Of a DNA stretch of 64,000 nucleotides, positions 1-12,606 are shown piece by piece. The first letter of the stretch is position 1. Each line of letters opens with the position of its first letter. A program made the translations under genes and the position numbers. Below the pieces are notes generated by a model, which saw only the letters and a list, made by a program, of their open reading frames with translations, searched no databases and was not told the DNA's origin. This stretch comes from Sabethes cyaneus (Eukaryota; Arthropoda; Insecta; Diptera; Culicidae), in the NCBI RefSeq assembly GCF_943734655.1, contig NC_071355.1:18674268-18738267 (forward strand), in the 5' to 3' direction.

Positions 1-3000
1 TTCTTCTTTTTGATTTTTAGGCTTTCCAGCTACTCGACTTTAAGTCGTTTCGACCAAAACAGATTTCGACGTTTCAGTCTCATCTTATCGACTTTTTGAC
101 TCTCCAGTTTTCTGACTTTTTATTCTTTGCGACTTGCTGGATTCACGACTTTCAGTCTTTTCTTCCGATAGACTTTTCGACTTTTCGCGTTTCCAACTTT
201 TTTCTTTTTGACTTTTCGATTTTACGGATTCTCGACTTTTGGTCTTTTCGACCATTGAGATTCCGACTTTTCAACCTCAATTTTTCGACTTCCCAGTTTC
301 TCGATTAAAAAGTCTTTTCGACCGATAGACTTTTCGGCTTCTCGACTTTTAGTCGTTTCGACCAATAGACTTTTCGATTTTTCGAGTTTCCGACTTTTCG
401 TTTTCTCGACATTTCGACTATCTTCTTTTTCAATTTTTCAATTTTTTCCATTTCGACTTTTGGTTCTTTCGACTTTTCGACTCTTCTACCTTTCAGTTTT
501 TTGAAATTCTTTTTAATTTGCCTGTTTTCCGACTTTGCGTGTTTCCAACCTTCTTTTTTCGATTTTCCGGCTTCTCGACTCTTAGTCTTTTCGACCATTA
601 AAGATTCCGACTTTTCAACCTCAGCTTTTCGACTTTTAGACTTTGCGGTTTCTCGACATTCCGCCCTAACAACTTTTCGACTTTCTTCTTTTCGACTTCT
701 CGACTCTTCGACCTCACATCTTACCAATTTTTTTAATTTCTCAGTTTTTCGACTTTTCGCGTTTCTAACTTTCTTCTTTGAGACTTGTCGACTTTCGCCA
801 TCTCGATTTTTAATCTTTCGACCAACATACTTTTCGAGTTTTCAACTTTTCAACTTTTCCCATTTCTATGTTTTGACTTTTCGACTTTCCGACTCTGCGA
901 CTATGCGACATACCCACCACCACGTAAATAAAGTCCACTTTAATCACTAATATTACAAGCCATTTACCAAAAATTTGGTGAAACAAGAATCAAATTACAT
1001 GGTGAAAATAGTTACTAATTGTGTCCCGAAACGCCAACTTTTCGGCTGATCGGATTCTCAACCTTTCGAATCAAAAGATTTTGTGGCTTTAAAACATTTC
1101 AATTTTTCGACCTTTCGACGATTCAACTTTCCCCTTTTCGACTTTTCAACTTTTCGCAATTCGACTTTTCGGTCTTTCAACCTTTCAACTCTTCGACCTT
1201 TCGTCTTTTCGAATTTCTTTTCAATTTTTGGTTTTAGACATTTTGCGTTTCCGACTTTCTTCTTTCTAAATGTTCGACTTTCAGGTTTCTCGCCATTTCG
1301 ATTTTTCGGCCTTTTTTCTTTCCGGTTTTTCCACATTCCAACTTTTTGCAATCTGACTGTTTGACCTTTCGGCCTTTCGACTCTTCGACCTTTCACCTTT
1401 TCAAATTTGCTTTCAACTTTTCAATTTCTCGGTTTTTCGACTTTTTGCGAGTCCAGCTTTATACTTTTTGAATTTTTAGCTTTCCGCCTTGTTGACTGTT
1501 AGTCTTTTCGACTTCTCGCATTGCTTCTTTTCGACTTTTCAACTTATCAACTTTTCGCATTTCGACTTTTTAGTCGTACTACCATTCGACTCTTCGATCT
1601 TTCAGCTTCGAATATTTCTTTTCAACTATTCAAATTTCTTGGTTTTTCGAATTTTCGCATTTTCAACTATCTTCTTTTTAAACTTTCGACTTTTCGGCTT
1701 CTCGATTTCTAGTCTTTTCGACCAACAGACTTCGACATTTCGACTTTTTGGCTGCTCGACATTTCGACTTTCCGCATTCTCGACTTTGCGACTTTTCATT
1801 TTTTTATTTTTCCAGTTTTCGACTTTTCGACCTTTTGAGTTTTCGACTGTTTCCTTTTCGACTTTCCAACTTTTCGCATTTCTACTTTTCGGTCTTTCCA
1901 CTTTTCGACTCTTCGACCTTTCACCTTTTCGACTTTTTTTTTCAGCTTTTCAATTTCATGGTTTTTGGCAGGAAGCAACGGCAATGGCATTTTTAACTAC
2001 CTTCTTTTTAACTTTTCGACTTTCCGGCTTCTGAACTTTTAAAGTTTTTTGACTAACAGACTTTTTGACTATTCGACTTTTCGACTTCTTGCCATTTCAA
2101 TTTTTCGGCCTTTCTTCTTTTCAACTTTTCTACTTTTCGCAGTTCGACTATTTGACCTTTCAACTCCTCGACCTTTCACCTTTTCGAATTTGCTTTCAAC
2201 TTTTCAGTTTCTCGGTTTTTCGACTTTTTGCGAGTCCAACTTTATACTTTTTGAATTTTTAGCTTTCCGGCTTGTTGACTGTTAGTCTTTACGACTTCTC
2301 GCATTTCTTCTTTTCGACTTTTCTACTTATCAAATTTCGCATTTCGACTTTTTAGTCTTTCTTCTTTTCGACTCTTCGACCTTTCACCTTTTCGTATTTC
2401 TTTTCAACTATACAAATTTCTTGGTTTTTCGAATTTTCGCATTTTCAACTATCTTCTTTTTAAACTTTCGACTTTTCGGCTTCTCGACTTCTAGTCTTTT
2501 CGACCAACAGACTTCGACATTTCGACTTTTTGGCTGCTCGACATTTCGACTTTCCGCATTCACGACTTTGCGACTTTTCATTTTTTTATTTTTCCAGTTT
2601 TCGACTTTTCGGCTTTTCGATTTTGCGACTTTTCGACCTTTTGAGTTTTCGACTGTTTCCTTTTCGACTTTCCAACTTTTCGCATTTCTACTTCTCGCCA
2701 TTTCTCCTTTCCAACTTTTCTATACTTTCCAACTTTTCGCAGTTCGACTTTTTGACCTTTCGACCTTTCAACTCTTCGACCTTTCGCCTTTTCGAATTTC
2801 TTTTCTACCTTTCAATTTCTCGATTTTCTGGCTTTTCGCGGGTCCAACTTTTTTCTTTTTGTCTTTTCGACTTTCCGGCTTCTCGACTTTTAGGCTTTTT
2901 GACCAACAGACTTTTTGACTATTAGACATTTCGACTTCTCACCATTTCGATTTTTCGGCCTTTCTTCTTTTCAACTTTTCTACTTTCCAACATTTCGCAG

Positions 3001-5720
3001 TTCGACTTTTTGGCCTTTCGATTCTTCGACCTTTCTCCTATTCGAGTTTCGAGTTTTTTAGACTTTTCAATTTTCTGATTTTTCGCGTTTCCAACTTTCT
3101 TCTTTTTGAACTTTCGACTCTCCGGCTTCTCGACTTTTAGTCTTTTCGACTTTAGACTTTTTGACCTTTCTTCCTTTCGACTTTTCTACTTTTCAACTTT
3201 TTGCAATTTGACTTCACGACACGACGATTTGACGTTTCGACTCTTTGATCTTTCATCTTTTAGAATTTGTTTTCAATTTTTCAATTTCCATTTGATTTTC
3301 GGCTTCTCGACTTTTAGTCTTTTCGACCAACAGACCTTTCAAGTTTTCAAATTGTCGGCTTTCATCTCTTCGAATTTCTGTTCAACTTTTTAATTACCTG
3401 GGTTTTTGTCTTTTCGCATTTCCAACTTTCTACTTGTGGACTTTTCTACTTCCCGGCTTTTCGACTTTTGGTCTTTTCGACCAATACACTTTTTGCTATT
3501 TCGACTTTTAGACTTTTTGGCCTTTCAAATTTTCGACCTATCGACATTCTTCTTTTAGTTCGCTGAACTGAAAAGAAGAAAGCTTTTTCTAAATTAATTC
3601 CTACTATTAATATTTATTCCCGACAGATACGTTTTTCACGTACGACTTGAAGGCTTCATCAGTGTCTGTTTTCGAACTTTTTTCTTTAATTTCACGTTTT
3701 CTCGCGTTTCTAGCTTTCTTTTGTTTGACTTTACGATTTTCCTGTTTTTTGATTTTTAGTCTTTTCGACCAATAGACTTTTCGACTTTCTTCTTTTTGAC
3801 TTTTCTACTTTACAATTTTTCGTATTTTTACTATTTGGTCATTCGACTTTCCGACTCTTCGATCTGTCATCTTTTCGGTTTTCTTTTCAATTTTTCAATT
3901 TCTCGGTTTCACGACTTTTCGCGTTTCCAACTATCTACTTTTTGACTTTTCGACTTTCCTGCTTCTCGATTTTTAGTCTTTCCAATCAACCTCATTTTTC
4001 CGGTTTTACGACTTTCTGCTTTCTCGAGTTTTAATCTTTTCAACCAATAGACTTTTCGATATTTAGACTTTTCGGCTTTTCGACATTCTCGACTTTTTCT
4101 ACTTTTTAACTTTTCATATTTCTACTTTTCGATCTTTCAACTTTTCAACGCTTCGACCTTTCATCGCTTCAGATTTCTTTTTAACTTTTCGATTTCGCAG
4201 TTTGGTTTGGTCCTTCGACTCTTTCACCTATCGTCTTTTCGAATTTCATTTAAACTTTTCATTTTCTCGGTTCTTCGCATTTTCGCGCATCCAACTATCT
4301 TATATTTGACTCCTCGACTATCCGGCTTCTCGACTTTTAGTCTTTTCGACCAACAGAGATTTCGGATTTTCAGCCTCAACTTTTTGACCTTTCAAATTTT
4401 CGACTTTTCGACTATCTTCTTTTTGATTTTTCAGTGACTCATTTTTATACCATTCGACTTCTCATCTTTACGACCATTCGTCTTTTCTAGTTTTTTTTTC
4501 TGTTTGACTTTTCGACATTTGGACTTTTCAACCTTTCGACTTACTGAGCTCTCGACCATTGCACTTTTAAACTATTAAACTCTTTGACACTTCAAAATTT
4601 CAACCTTTCGAGTTCTCCACATACGTTTCGCTTTTCCGACTTTCTTCTTCTCGACATGTCGTCTTTTCGACCTTTCGACCATTTGACTCGTTGACCATTC
4701 GACATTTCGCAGTTCTATTTTTTAGGGCTTTTGACATTCCGACTTTCTTCTTTTCCATTTTTCAACCTTTCAAGCTTACGACTTGTTTTTCAACATTTTA
4801 ACGTTTCTGTTTCTATTTTTCAGGTTTTCGAACTTTCAGCGTACCGACGTTAGATTATCAATATTTAGTTAATAATTTTCGAATTTCGATCTACTATTTA
4901 CGATTTTCGATTTGCGGTTTTCAATTTTTGATTCCGGAATTTTGTATTACAATTTTTGATGTTCGATTATCGATTGACGATTTTGGAATCTCAATCTTCG
5001 ATTTTCGATTCTTGGTTTTTGTTTAATGATTTTCGGCTTTCGATATACGGTTTTCGATTTTGGATTTTAGTTTTTCAATTTTCAATATTCAACGCACGAT
5101 TTACGTTTTTCGATTTTCGCTTTGGTGTTTTCGATTTTCAAGCATCGATTCCTGATTTTGTATTTTAATTTTTTATTATCAATTATCGATTTTCCATTCT
5201 CGATTTTTGACTTTCGATTTTAGCTTTTGGATATTCGACTATTGATTTACAGTTTCAATTTTCGATTTCAGTTTTTCAATTTTCGATTTTCACTTTTCGA
5301 ATTTGTGTTTTTCATTTAAGTTTTTAGATTTCCGATTTTCGACTTTCAGATTTTGATACTCGACTTTAAGTTTTCAATTTTGGACTTTACTTTCGCATTC
5401 CTGACTTTTTTTTTACTTGTCGACTTTTCAACCTTTCGACTTGTCCACCATTTGTTTATTCGACTTTTTAACTTTTTAACTTTTAGACATTTCCCTCTCC
5501 GGCTCTCTTCTTTTCGACTTTTCAACTTTCCGCTCTCTCCATTTTTAGTCTTTTCGGCCCATAGGCTTTTTTACACTCGTCATTCGGACTTTTCGGCGAC
5601 ATTTAGACTTTTCGGATTCTGAACTGTTCGAATATTCAATTTTTTGACTTTTCGATCTTTCTTCGGTCATTCAGCTTTTTGACTTTTCGACTTTTGAACT
5701 CTTCGACCATTGGACCATTC
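1..5720. repeat. Degenerate TTTTCGACT-type pyrimidine-rich array
   Basis: Nearly the whole stretch is an imperfect array of short units such as CTTTTCGACTTTTCGAC, with variants CTTTTCGGCTTCTCGAC and CCTTTCGACTCTTCGACC. Unit length drifts and there is no fixed register. From about 4840 to 5340 the unit changes to a TTTTCGATTTT/TTGATT form. Longer near-duplicated stretches occur, for example around 1620-1760 and 2400-2560, which suggests local segmental duplication inside the array. Open frames up to 181 codons exist on both strands, but they encode only Phe/Ser/Leu/Arg/Asp low-complexity strings (plus) or Lys/Glu/Ser/Arg strings (minus). I do not call them genes. Related sequence recurs at 6064-6362, 18801-18900, and as a purine-rich form at 62005-62630 and 63925-64000. 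Confidence 0.9.
3610..3680. repeat. Dispersed repeat fragment, second copy at 22432-22490
   Basis: A short unique-looking island inside the simple array contains the motif ACTTGAAGGCTTCATCAGTG, preceded by a GACAGATACG box and followed by TTTTCGAA. The same ordered boxes, slightly diverged, appear at 22432-22490 in unrelated flanking sequence. It is therefore a piece of an interspersed element that inserted into the array. I cannot name the family. Confidence 0.6.
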
Positions 5721-6063
5721 AGCATTTGTCTTATAAAGTGAAAGCAGAGTGAAAACCTGGATTATACAAATGTAGAATTGGTTTATTTAAAAACGAAGTT
5801 GCTTTGACAATAGTTTGATAAGGACTGAACTTACTTAGGTGAAAATTCTTAATTTGTACTCTCTACGTTGTTTACTCGTTGCTATGCTTTCTAACGGTGA
5901 CCATGTTACTATGTATAACATCGCTGTTTACTGGTTGCTAATATAACGGTAACTGTGGGACAATGTTCGACATCGTTATTTACTGGTTGCTATGGTATCA
6001 CTTAACAGTGACACTTCACGCTTGCTAAGATGGATCCGAGAGTTACAATGTTCAGCAAACTTC
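5721..6063. repeat. Short tandem repeat island (about 60 bp, three diverged copies)
   Basis: No gene is seen. Three diverged copies of a unit containing TTTACTGGTTGCTA followed by an AACGGTGAC/AACGGTAAC/AACAGTGAC box occur in a row between about 5870 and 6015. This breaks the TTTTCGACT array into two parts. Confidence 0.55.
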
Positions 6064-6362
6064 AGTCGTTCAACAATTTGACTTTTCGATTTTTTTGACA
6101 TGTAGACTTTCGCCACTTTTCGACATTTGACATTCCGACTTTTTTGACTTTTGTCTGTTTGGCCTTTTGACTTTGCGTCTTTTCAGCTTGTCGACTTTGA
6201 CAACGTTTCGACTTATCCACTTTTTCGATTTTTCCACATTTCGACTATTTGACTTGACGACTTTCAGACTTTTTGGCTTGACGACTTGACGACTTTTCCA
6301 GTTTTTGAACTTTTCGACCTTTCGACTCTTCGACTTTTTACCTTTTCGACTTTCCGACAATT
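6064..6362. repeat. Second block of the TTTTCGACT-type array
   Basis: The pyrimidine-rich array resumes with units such as TTTTCGACATTTGACATT and variants GACTTGACGACTTG. It ends sharply at a palindrome around 6370-6395 (arms ACCTTTGTTATA and TATAACAAAGGT). That palindrome probably marks the border of the next interspersed element. Confidence 0.8.
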
Positions 6363-6370
6363 CGGCTTTT

Positions 6371-7615
6371 TACCTTTGTTATACTATAACAAAGGTTTAA
6401 AGATTGGTCGAAAAACACGAAATTGATCCGAGGCCCGGAGTGCCAAGTCACATATACCAATCGATAGAGTTCGACGATTTGAGCAATGTCTGTGTGTGTA
6501 TGTATGTAATGATTTTTGCTATTGCTTGTTTCTCAGAGATGGCTGAACCGAATCGTTCGCTATTACTTTTGTTTGAAAGGTATTATTGTCTAGTAGATCA
6601 CTATTGAGTTGTTTTGTGATACGACGTTTCGTTTAAAAGTTATAAGCAAAAATGTGAAAAATACGTGACACGGTTTTCTCCGGCACTACATGACCTGTTT
6701 CAACGATCTTAGTATCAAATGAAAGCTCTTGTTAAAGCTAAATTGTTCAGAAATTTTTATTGAAAACAAACAAGTAGTTTAAAAGTTATGCTTAAAAAAC
6801 CTGTTTTGACAAGGTAATAATTATCGCCTGTTTCTCAGAGCTGGCCAAACCGATTTATGCGCTATTAGTCTCATTTGAAAAGTAATATATCCTAATAGAT
6901 CACTATTGAATGATTTTTTGATTGGACGTTTAATTTGAAAGTTATGAGCAACCGAATACACCACACCAAAACTAGCAATAATTTATAATGGTTTTAATTA
7001 AGATAATTTACCTAATTTCAATTATTTTAATATCAAACGAGAGGTTTTGACACTTCGAATATATATGCAAAATTTCGTAAGAATTGGTTTTACCGGCTCA
7101 TAATAACTTTATTGAAGAATATACGTTAGTTAACCCTCTAACGGGCAACATCGTAAAAACTATGCGATCAAGCAAATGACTACTTCATGAAAAAATATTT
7201 ATCTGGAGAACCGCCAGGTATGAAAAAGTCCAATTCCTCTTTTTAGTTTTTTATGCCTAACGCTCTACCCAAATATTTTTTTCAGTTCAAAAATATCACA
7301 AAATTGAAAAAAAGCATGTAAACTACTCATGGAAAAAATTTGGGGTCGAACAGTTTGTTCTAAATGTCATTTTTCTTCAAAAGTAAAAAAGAGAATATTC
7401 GCACTATAATTTTTTTCAGAATTCTTGTTTTTGAAAGATGATAACTTTTGAACGCATGTTCAGAATGTTGTGTTATTAATATCAAAATGTCAGGAAATCT
7501 GTTCTGAGCATATTTTTCACTTCACCAATTCGAGACAAATTTCGTATGTGACTCTGGAGCTCCAAAAGCGAAGGCCGTCTACAGACGGTCTTACCCTTTA
7601 GAGGGTTAAACAACA
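6371..7615. repeat. Dispersed non-coding repeat with two internal direct copies
   Basis: No convincing gene. The segment opens with TATAACAAAGGTTTAAAG and contains two diverged direct copies of a unit of about 130 bp (about 6520-6650 and 6826-6955). The shared boxes are TTTCTCAGAG, CTGGCC/TGGCTGA-ACCGA, CGCTATTA and AGATCACTATTGA, each followed by a rather conserved AAAGTTATGAGCAA-like box. A short GT/AT-rich run lies near 6490-6510. The 67-codon plus-strand frame at 6404-6607 lies wholly inside the repeat and is not supported as a gene. Confidence 0.55.
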
Positions 7616-7635
7616 ATTTGTAACTTTATAACAAT

Positions 7636-8895
7636 ACTAGAGGACCCGGCGCGCGTTGCTACGCCATTCCAAAAAGGGGGTACATGCGTAATCCTGAAGA
7701 TTTGATTAATTGCAATCTTGCAACCAAGAGCTTTCTTTTTGACAACCCAAGATATTCCTAAATCATACCGCAAATTTCTAATCTAACGCATCAGCATTTG
7801 TGACTCGAGCAGCCAAACGTAACAATTTGGGTTTTATTACCAACCCTTAAAATGGTAATGTTTGCAAAATTGTAATAAAACATCAGTGCAATTCGATTGA
7901 AATCAGTTGAAAACTGGTCAGAAACGATAAACTTAGTGTAATCATTATTTTCTTAATATTTTCATTTCAACAATGTATTTTCTCTTCAATTTTCTTTTTA
8001 AAATAAGTATTATATCTTACTTTTATTTAATTTGACCCATTATCTAGGCTTCACCGATTTATTCTTAACAATTGTCTTCCAAATTTATCTTATATTTTAG
8101 TATGGACGGCAACACTCGCCAGTTCGATTACTTTTTGAATATTGCAAAAAATTCTGTTTAATTTGTATGAGAGCCCTCCCCTCTTCAAGACGGGAGAGGA
8201 ATCTCAATACGCCATAGAAAAAAATTCTGCCTCTAGTAACTTCCAAATTCATTTGCTTGATTAATAGTCGAGTTATGGTAAATTTGTGTTTTATTTGTAT
8301 GAGAGCCCCCCCTCTTAGAGGAAGGAGGTTTCTCAATCTACTATAGAAAAAAAATTCCACCTCCAGAAACCCCCACATGCCAAATTTGGTTCCATTTGCT
8401 TGATTAATAATCAAGCTGTGAGGAAATTTTTGTTTTATTTGTATGGGAGCCCCCCCCCCTCTTAGAGGAAGGAGGGTTCTCAATCTACCATAAAAAAAAT
8501 TCTACCTTCAAAAACCTTCACATGTCAAATTTGGTTCCATTTGCTTGATTAATAGTCAAGTTATGAGGAAATTTTTGTTCAATTTGTATGGAAGCCCCCC
8601 CTCCTCTTAAAGGAAGGAGAGGTTTTAATTTACCATATAAAAAATTTCTGCCTCCAAAAACCTTCACATGCCAAATTTGGTCCCATTTGCTTGATTAGTT
8701 CCCGAGTTATGAAGAAATTTGTGTTTCATTTGTATGGGAGCCCCCCCTTCTAGAGGGAGGAGGGGTCTCAAACCATGCTAACAACATTCCTCACATCAAA
8801 CGCAATGTGCATGCCAAGTTTCATCAAAATCCGTCGAGCGGTTTGCGAGTCTATACCGGACACACGAACAGCATTTCATTTTTATATATATAGAT
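7636..8895. repeat. Interspersed repeat with iterated GGGAGCCCCCC units
   Basis: The left edge reads AGAGGACCCGGCGCGCG and the right edge ends in ACACGAACAGCATTTCATTT followed by a TATATATATAGAT tail. Between about 8160 and 8790 there are roughly five direct copies of a unit of about 130-150 bp. Each starts TTTGTATGGGAGCCCCCC, then carries a GAGGAAGGAGG box, a TTCTGCCTC box, a CCAAATTTGGT box and an AGTTATGAGGAAATTTTTGT box. The family is recognisable as an abundant insect repeat, but I cannot assign it to a transposon class. The 128-codon minus frame at 8097-8483 is made of the repeat itself and is not a gene. Confidence 0.7.
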
Positions 8896-9599
8896 GGCGT
8901 TGGAAAACCTACACGTGTTATACAAAATACAACAGCGTGAGTAACTGAAGGTTAATAAAAATTGATGAAAAATATTCAAGAAAACTCTATTGATGTGAAT
9001 CAAATAGATGGCATTACAGGAAATTATGCATAGTTCAAAAACTTATAAACTTGACCTTTACTAGGCAATGTATATGTTAAAGAATAAGATTTCCTCTTAC
9101 AACTTACCTTTATTTGCACTTACTCACATTAATAACAACTTACTTATTCTTACTCAGCAATTTCATGAAAAAAGGATCTAGTAAAATTCAAAAGTGTTCC
9201 TATTTTGTTCAAATTTTAAAAACTTATTCAATTTTCAAAATTTTTATGTAAACCAACGCCCTGCGCAACGTTTACCAATAGATTAATTATGTTCCGAAGA
9301 CGTGTCGATTTCTATCTCAAATAGCAAGTAAGACCGTATAACAAAGGTTGCTTTCACCACTAGGTGGATTAAATCGGGTTTTAAGTTTTCGACTAGGGTA
9401 GACTTACCAAATATGGTGGAGATATGTCATCTATTAAAACAAATTTACGTATAAATATCTAACTATGACTCAAAACGTATAATACCTAAAAGTTTTCCAG
9501 TACTTTGTGATCAGTAGAAAAGAAATCAGGCGTCAGTTTTGATGATTTTTTGACGAAAGCTATCATCAGCTATATCGAAAGAGGCATTTACAAGCATTA
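8896..9599. other. AT-rich spacer without a recognisable gene
   Basis: No coding region is seen. At 9337-9355 a TATAACAAAGGTTGC box echoes the edge motif at 6374. At 9395-9414 there is a 20-bp sequence whose inverted copy (18 of 20 bases) lies at 18778-18797. Confidence 0.5.
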
Positions 9600-12500
9600 A
9601 TGGAATATCCCAAAATCGAAAAGGAAACGGCTGCTGCTATCCACGGTTTAATCGATGAGTTTGAGCAGCGTTTGAAAGTTTTAAAACAGTTGGGTGAAAA
9701 AACTGATAGCTGGGGTGCCTTATTGTTGCACTGGATGTGCTCAAAACTAGACTCTCATTCTTTGCAGCTGTGGGAGGACCACGCAGCTTCAGTAAGCGAG
9801 CCAAACTTTGAAATTTTATTTTCATTTTTGGAGAAACGGACTCGTGTATTGGATGCTGTATCGTCCAACTCAGTCGAGGAAATACCCAATCAATCAACGA
9901 ATAGACGTCCAAGGATGGCAGTTAATACTACTAGTATAATTGAACGACCATCAACAAAATGTCCGTGCTGCGGGGAGGACCACTACATGGCTCGTTGTGC
10001 TTCGTTTTTAAATTTAACTAACAAGGAAAGGTTAGAATTAGTTAACAATAAGCGCTTATGTAGTAATTGCTTTCGACCAGGACACTGGGTGCGCGATTGC
10101 AACTCAAGCTTCAGCTGTAGGACATGCGGGCGGAAACATCATTCTCTGATCCACCCTGGCTTTACGGTCAACAACACAACGGAAGGTAATACTAATAATA
10201 CGACCATTACAAAGGTGGCACGGCACGGAACGTCTACCAATATTGCTACCGGCGGAAGCGAAGATCAACAACAAGAACCGGAAGTACAAGAACCTGTGGG
10301 ATCATATGCTGTTGGAACCAAAACCGGGATATACAATGTTTTCTTGTCTACTGTAGTGTTGCAAATAAACGACCAGAATGGAAATAAACATCTCGCTAGA
10401 GCGCTGCTCGACAATGGATCTCAAGCAAACATTATTAGCGAAAGGATGTGTCAAATACTAAAACTCAAACGACGGCCAGTCAACATACCAATTTGCGGAG
10501 TCGGGCAATCAGAAAACTTAGCTAGATTCGCGGTTAGCACTCATATTTCCTCAAGGGTGACCGAATTTTCGATTGGTATCGATTTTCTAGTGCTACAACG
10601 GGTAACTTCTCAGCTTCCATCGGTATCCATTTCAACATCACATTGGAGAATCCCGGCCAAGCTGCAGTTAGCAGACCCAGAATTCAACATATGCAACAAG
10701 ATTGATCTGATAATTGGAGCAGAGCATTTTTATCAATTCCTATATGAGCGCGAAATGAGTCATGTTCCGCTGGGACGCGGGCTTCCTGTGTTGGTAGATA
10801 CGGTTTTTGGCTGGGTAGTTTCAGGAAAATGCTCGGATCTAGATGTTCGGTCCATTAATTGCTGCGTAGCTACATCTTGTGATGGTTTAGTAAAAGCACT
10901 TGAAAGGTTTTGGCAAGCAGAAAGCATCGATGAACAACCGCATTGGTCCAAAGAGGAGCAAGATTGCGAAACTCATTACATTAAAACCCACAAGCGGTTA
11001 GAAGACGGACGATACGAAGTATTTATGCCTAAGCATGTCAATTTTACCAGGATGGTGGGAAATTCGAAGGATATGGCGTTGAATCGTTTCATAAAATTGG
11101 AAAAACGGCTTGAGCGCGACACGGAATTGAAACAACAGTATTGCGATTTCATGCGGGAATATTTAGATCTGGGCCATATGCGTAAATTATCGGAAGCTGA
11201 AGTACAAAATAATTCAGAAGCAAGTGTTTACTATTTGCCGCATCATGCGGTGGTAAAGGAGGCCAGTACAACAACAAAGGTGCGTGTCGTATTTGACGGG
11301 TCTGCTCGCACCGACAGTGGATATTCTCTTAATGATGGGCTTTTGAAGGGACCCACGATTCAAAACTCACTACTAGGCATACTACTGAGATTTCGCAAGC
11401 ATGAGGTTGCCATGGTTGGAGACATCGCAAAGATGTATAGACAAGTTCTCTTAAATTCAGGCGACACTTCATTGCAGAGAATTTTCTGGAGATTTTCCCC
11501 CGAGGAAGATATTGGTGTCTACGAATTATTAACGGTCACTTACGGATTGACACCTTCTTCCTTTTTATCTATCAGAACGCTGCTGCAGCAATTGGCAAAG
11601 GATGATGGACCCAGATACCCTTACGCTCAAGCAGCGTTAACTCAAAACTTTTATGTCGATGATTATATTGGTGGGACTATTGATATTAACAGTGCTATTA
11701 AACTAAGGAAAGAACTAACGGAACTTTTGTCTAGAGGGGGTTTCGTTTTGCGAAAGTGGTGCTCAAATCGTTCTGAAGTGCTGGCTGGACTCGCAGAAGA
11801 GCAAATAGCCACGAGTCTTTCAGTGGAATTCGATATAAGCCAACACGAGGAGATAAGAACGTTGGGCATTGCTTGGGAGCCAATTCCGGATCAATTTCGT
11901 TTTTCCTTCGATCTTACAGACAATACTGAAAGGTGGACTCGTAGACGCATATTGTCGTCTATTGCTACGCTATTTGACCCACTCGGATTGATGGCTCCTG
12001 TGGTTGTCACAGCTAAATTAATTATGCAAGGGTTAGCCTTATTGCAAACTAGTTGGGATGCGCCGGTGCCACTGCAGTTAGAAAATAAATGGAAGGATTT
12101 CTACGAACAACTTTCCACGTTGGCCGAGGTACGAATCAGCCGATTCGCTTTCATTACTGGTTGGGTCGCGGTTCAGATACACTGCTTTGCAGATGCATCG
12201 GAATTGGCTTATGGAGCCTGTTTGTACGCAAGATCAACAGATGAGGCAGGCAATATTCACATTGAGTTGTTATCCTCGAAATCGCGAGTTGCACCATTAA
12301 AAAGGTTGACTCTGCCGCGTTATGGAGTTATGCGCTGCAAAAGAGGCGGCTTGTTTGTATGCTAAAGTTTCAACGTCTATGAAGCTAACTCAAACTAAAG
12401 TATATTTTTGGTCGGATTCAACAATTGTGCTGCACTGGTTAAATGCACCTCCCAACACCTGGCAAACGTACATCGCAAATCGTGTTTCTACTATTCAGAC

Positions 12501-12606
12501 ACTCTCCAATGGTCATAACTGGCGTCACATTGCCGGGAAGGACAATCCGGCGGACTTAGTTTCCAGGGGAATGACAGCGGATGAATTTGCCAAAAGTGAG
12601 CTTTGA
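9600..12606 (+). pseudogene. BEL/Pao gag-pol part 1: gag tail, protease, RT, RNase H
   Basis: Residues 1-100 of the 9600-12365 frame resemble the C-terminal part of a BEL gag. Cys/His clusters follow at residues 121-133 (CPCCGEDHYMARC), 154-167 (CSNCFRPGHWVRDC) and 173-180 (the CRTC region). The aspartic protease motif ALLDNGSQA is at 269-277. The reverse transcriptase includes VRVVFDGSAR near residue 561 and the catalytic FYVDDYIGG near 684. RNase H begins with CFADASELAYGACLYA near 862. A single extra base around 12320 shifts the frame in the LPR-LELCAAKEAA motif, and the rest of RNase H continues at 12322-12606 (SDSTIVLHWL) before a TGA. The product would process itself and copy element RNA into cDNA. 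This copy cannot make a full polyprotein. Confidence 0.85.

Noticed and set aside
96..2918. Many long frames in the TTTTCGACT array
   Set aside because: They translate only the simple repeat, exist on both strands and in several phases at once, and have no domain-like composition.
3620..3680. CTGATGA ... GAAA pattern on the minus strand (also at 22432-22490), resembling a hammerhead ribozyme core as in Penelope-like elements
   Set aside because: The segment between CTGATGA and GAAA cannot form stem II, and no stem III partner is visible, so the core match is probably accidental or a decayed relic.
8097..8483. 128-codon minus frame
   Set aside because: It lies wholly within the iterated GGGAGCCCCCC repeat, and the peptide repeats with the DNA unit.
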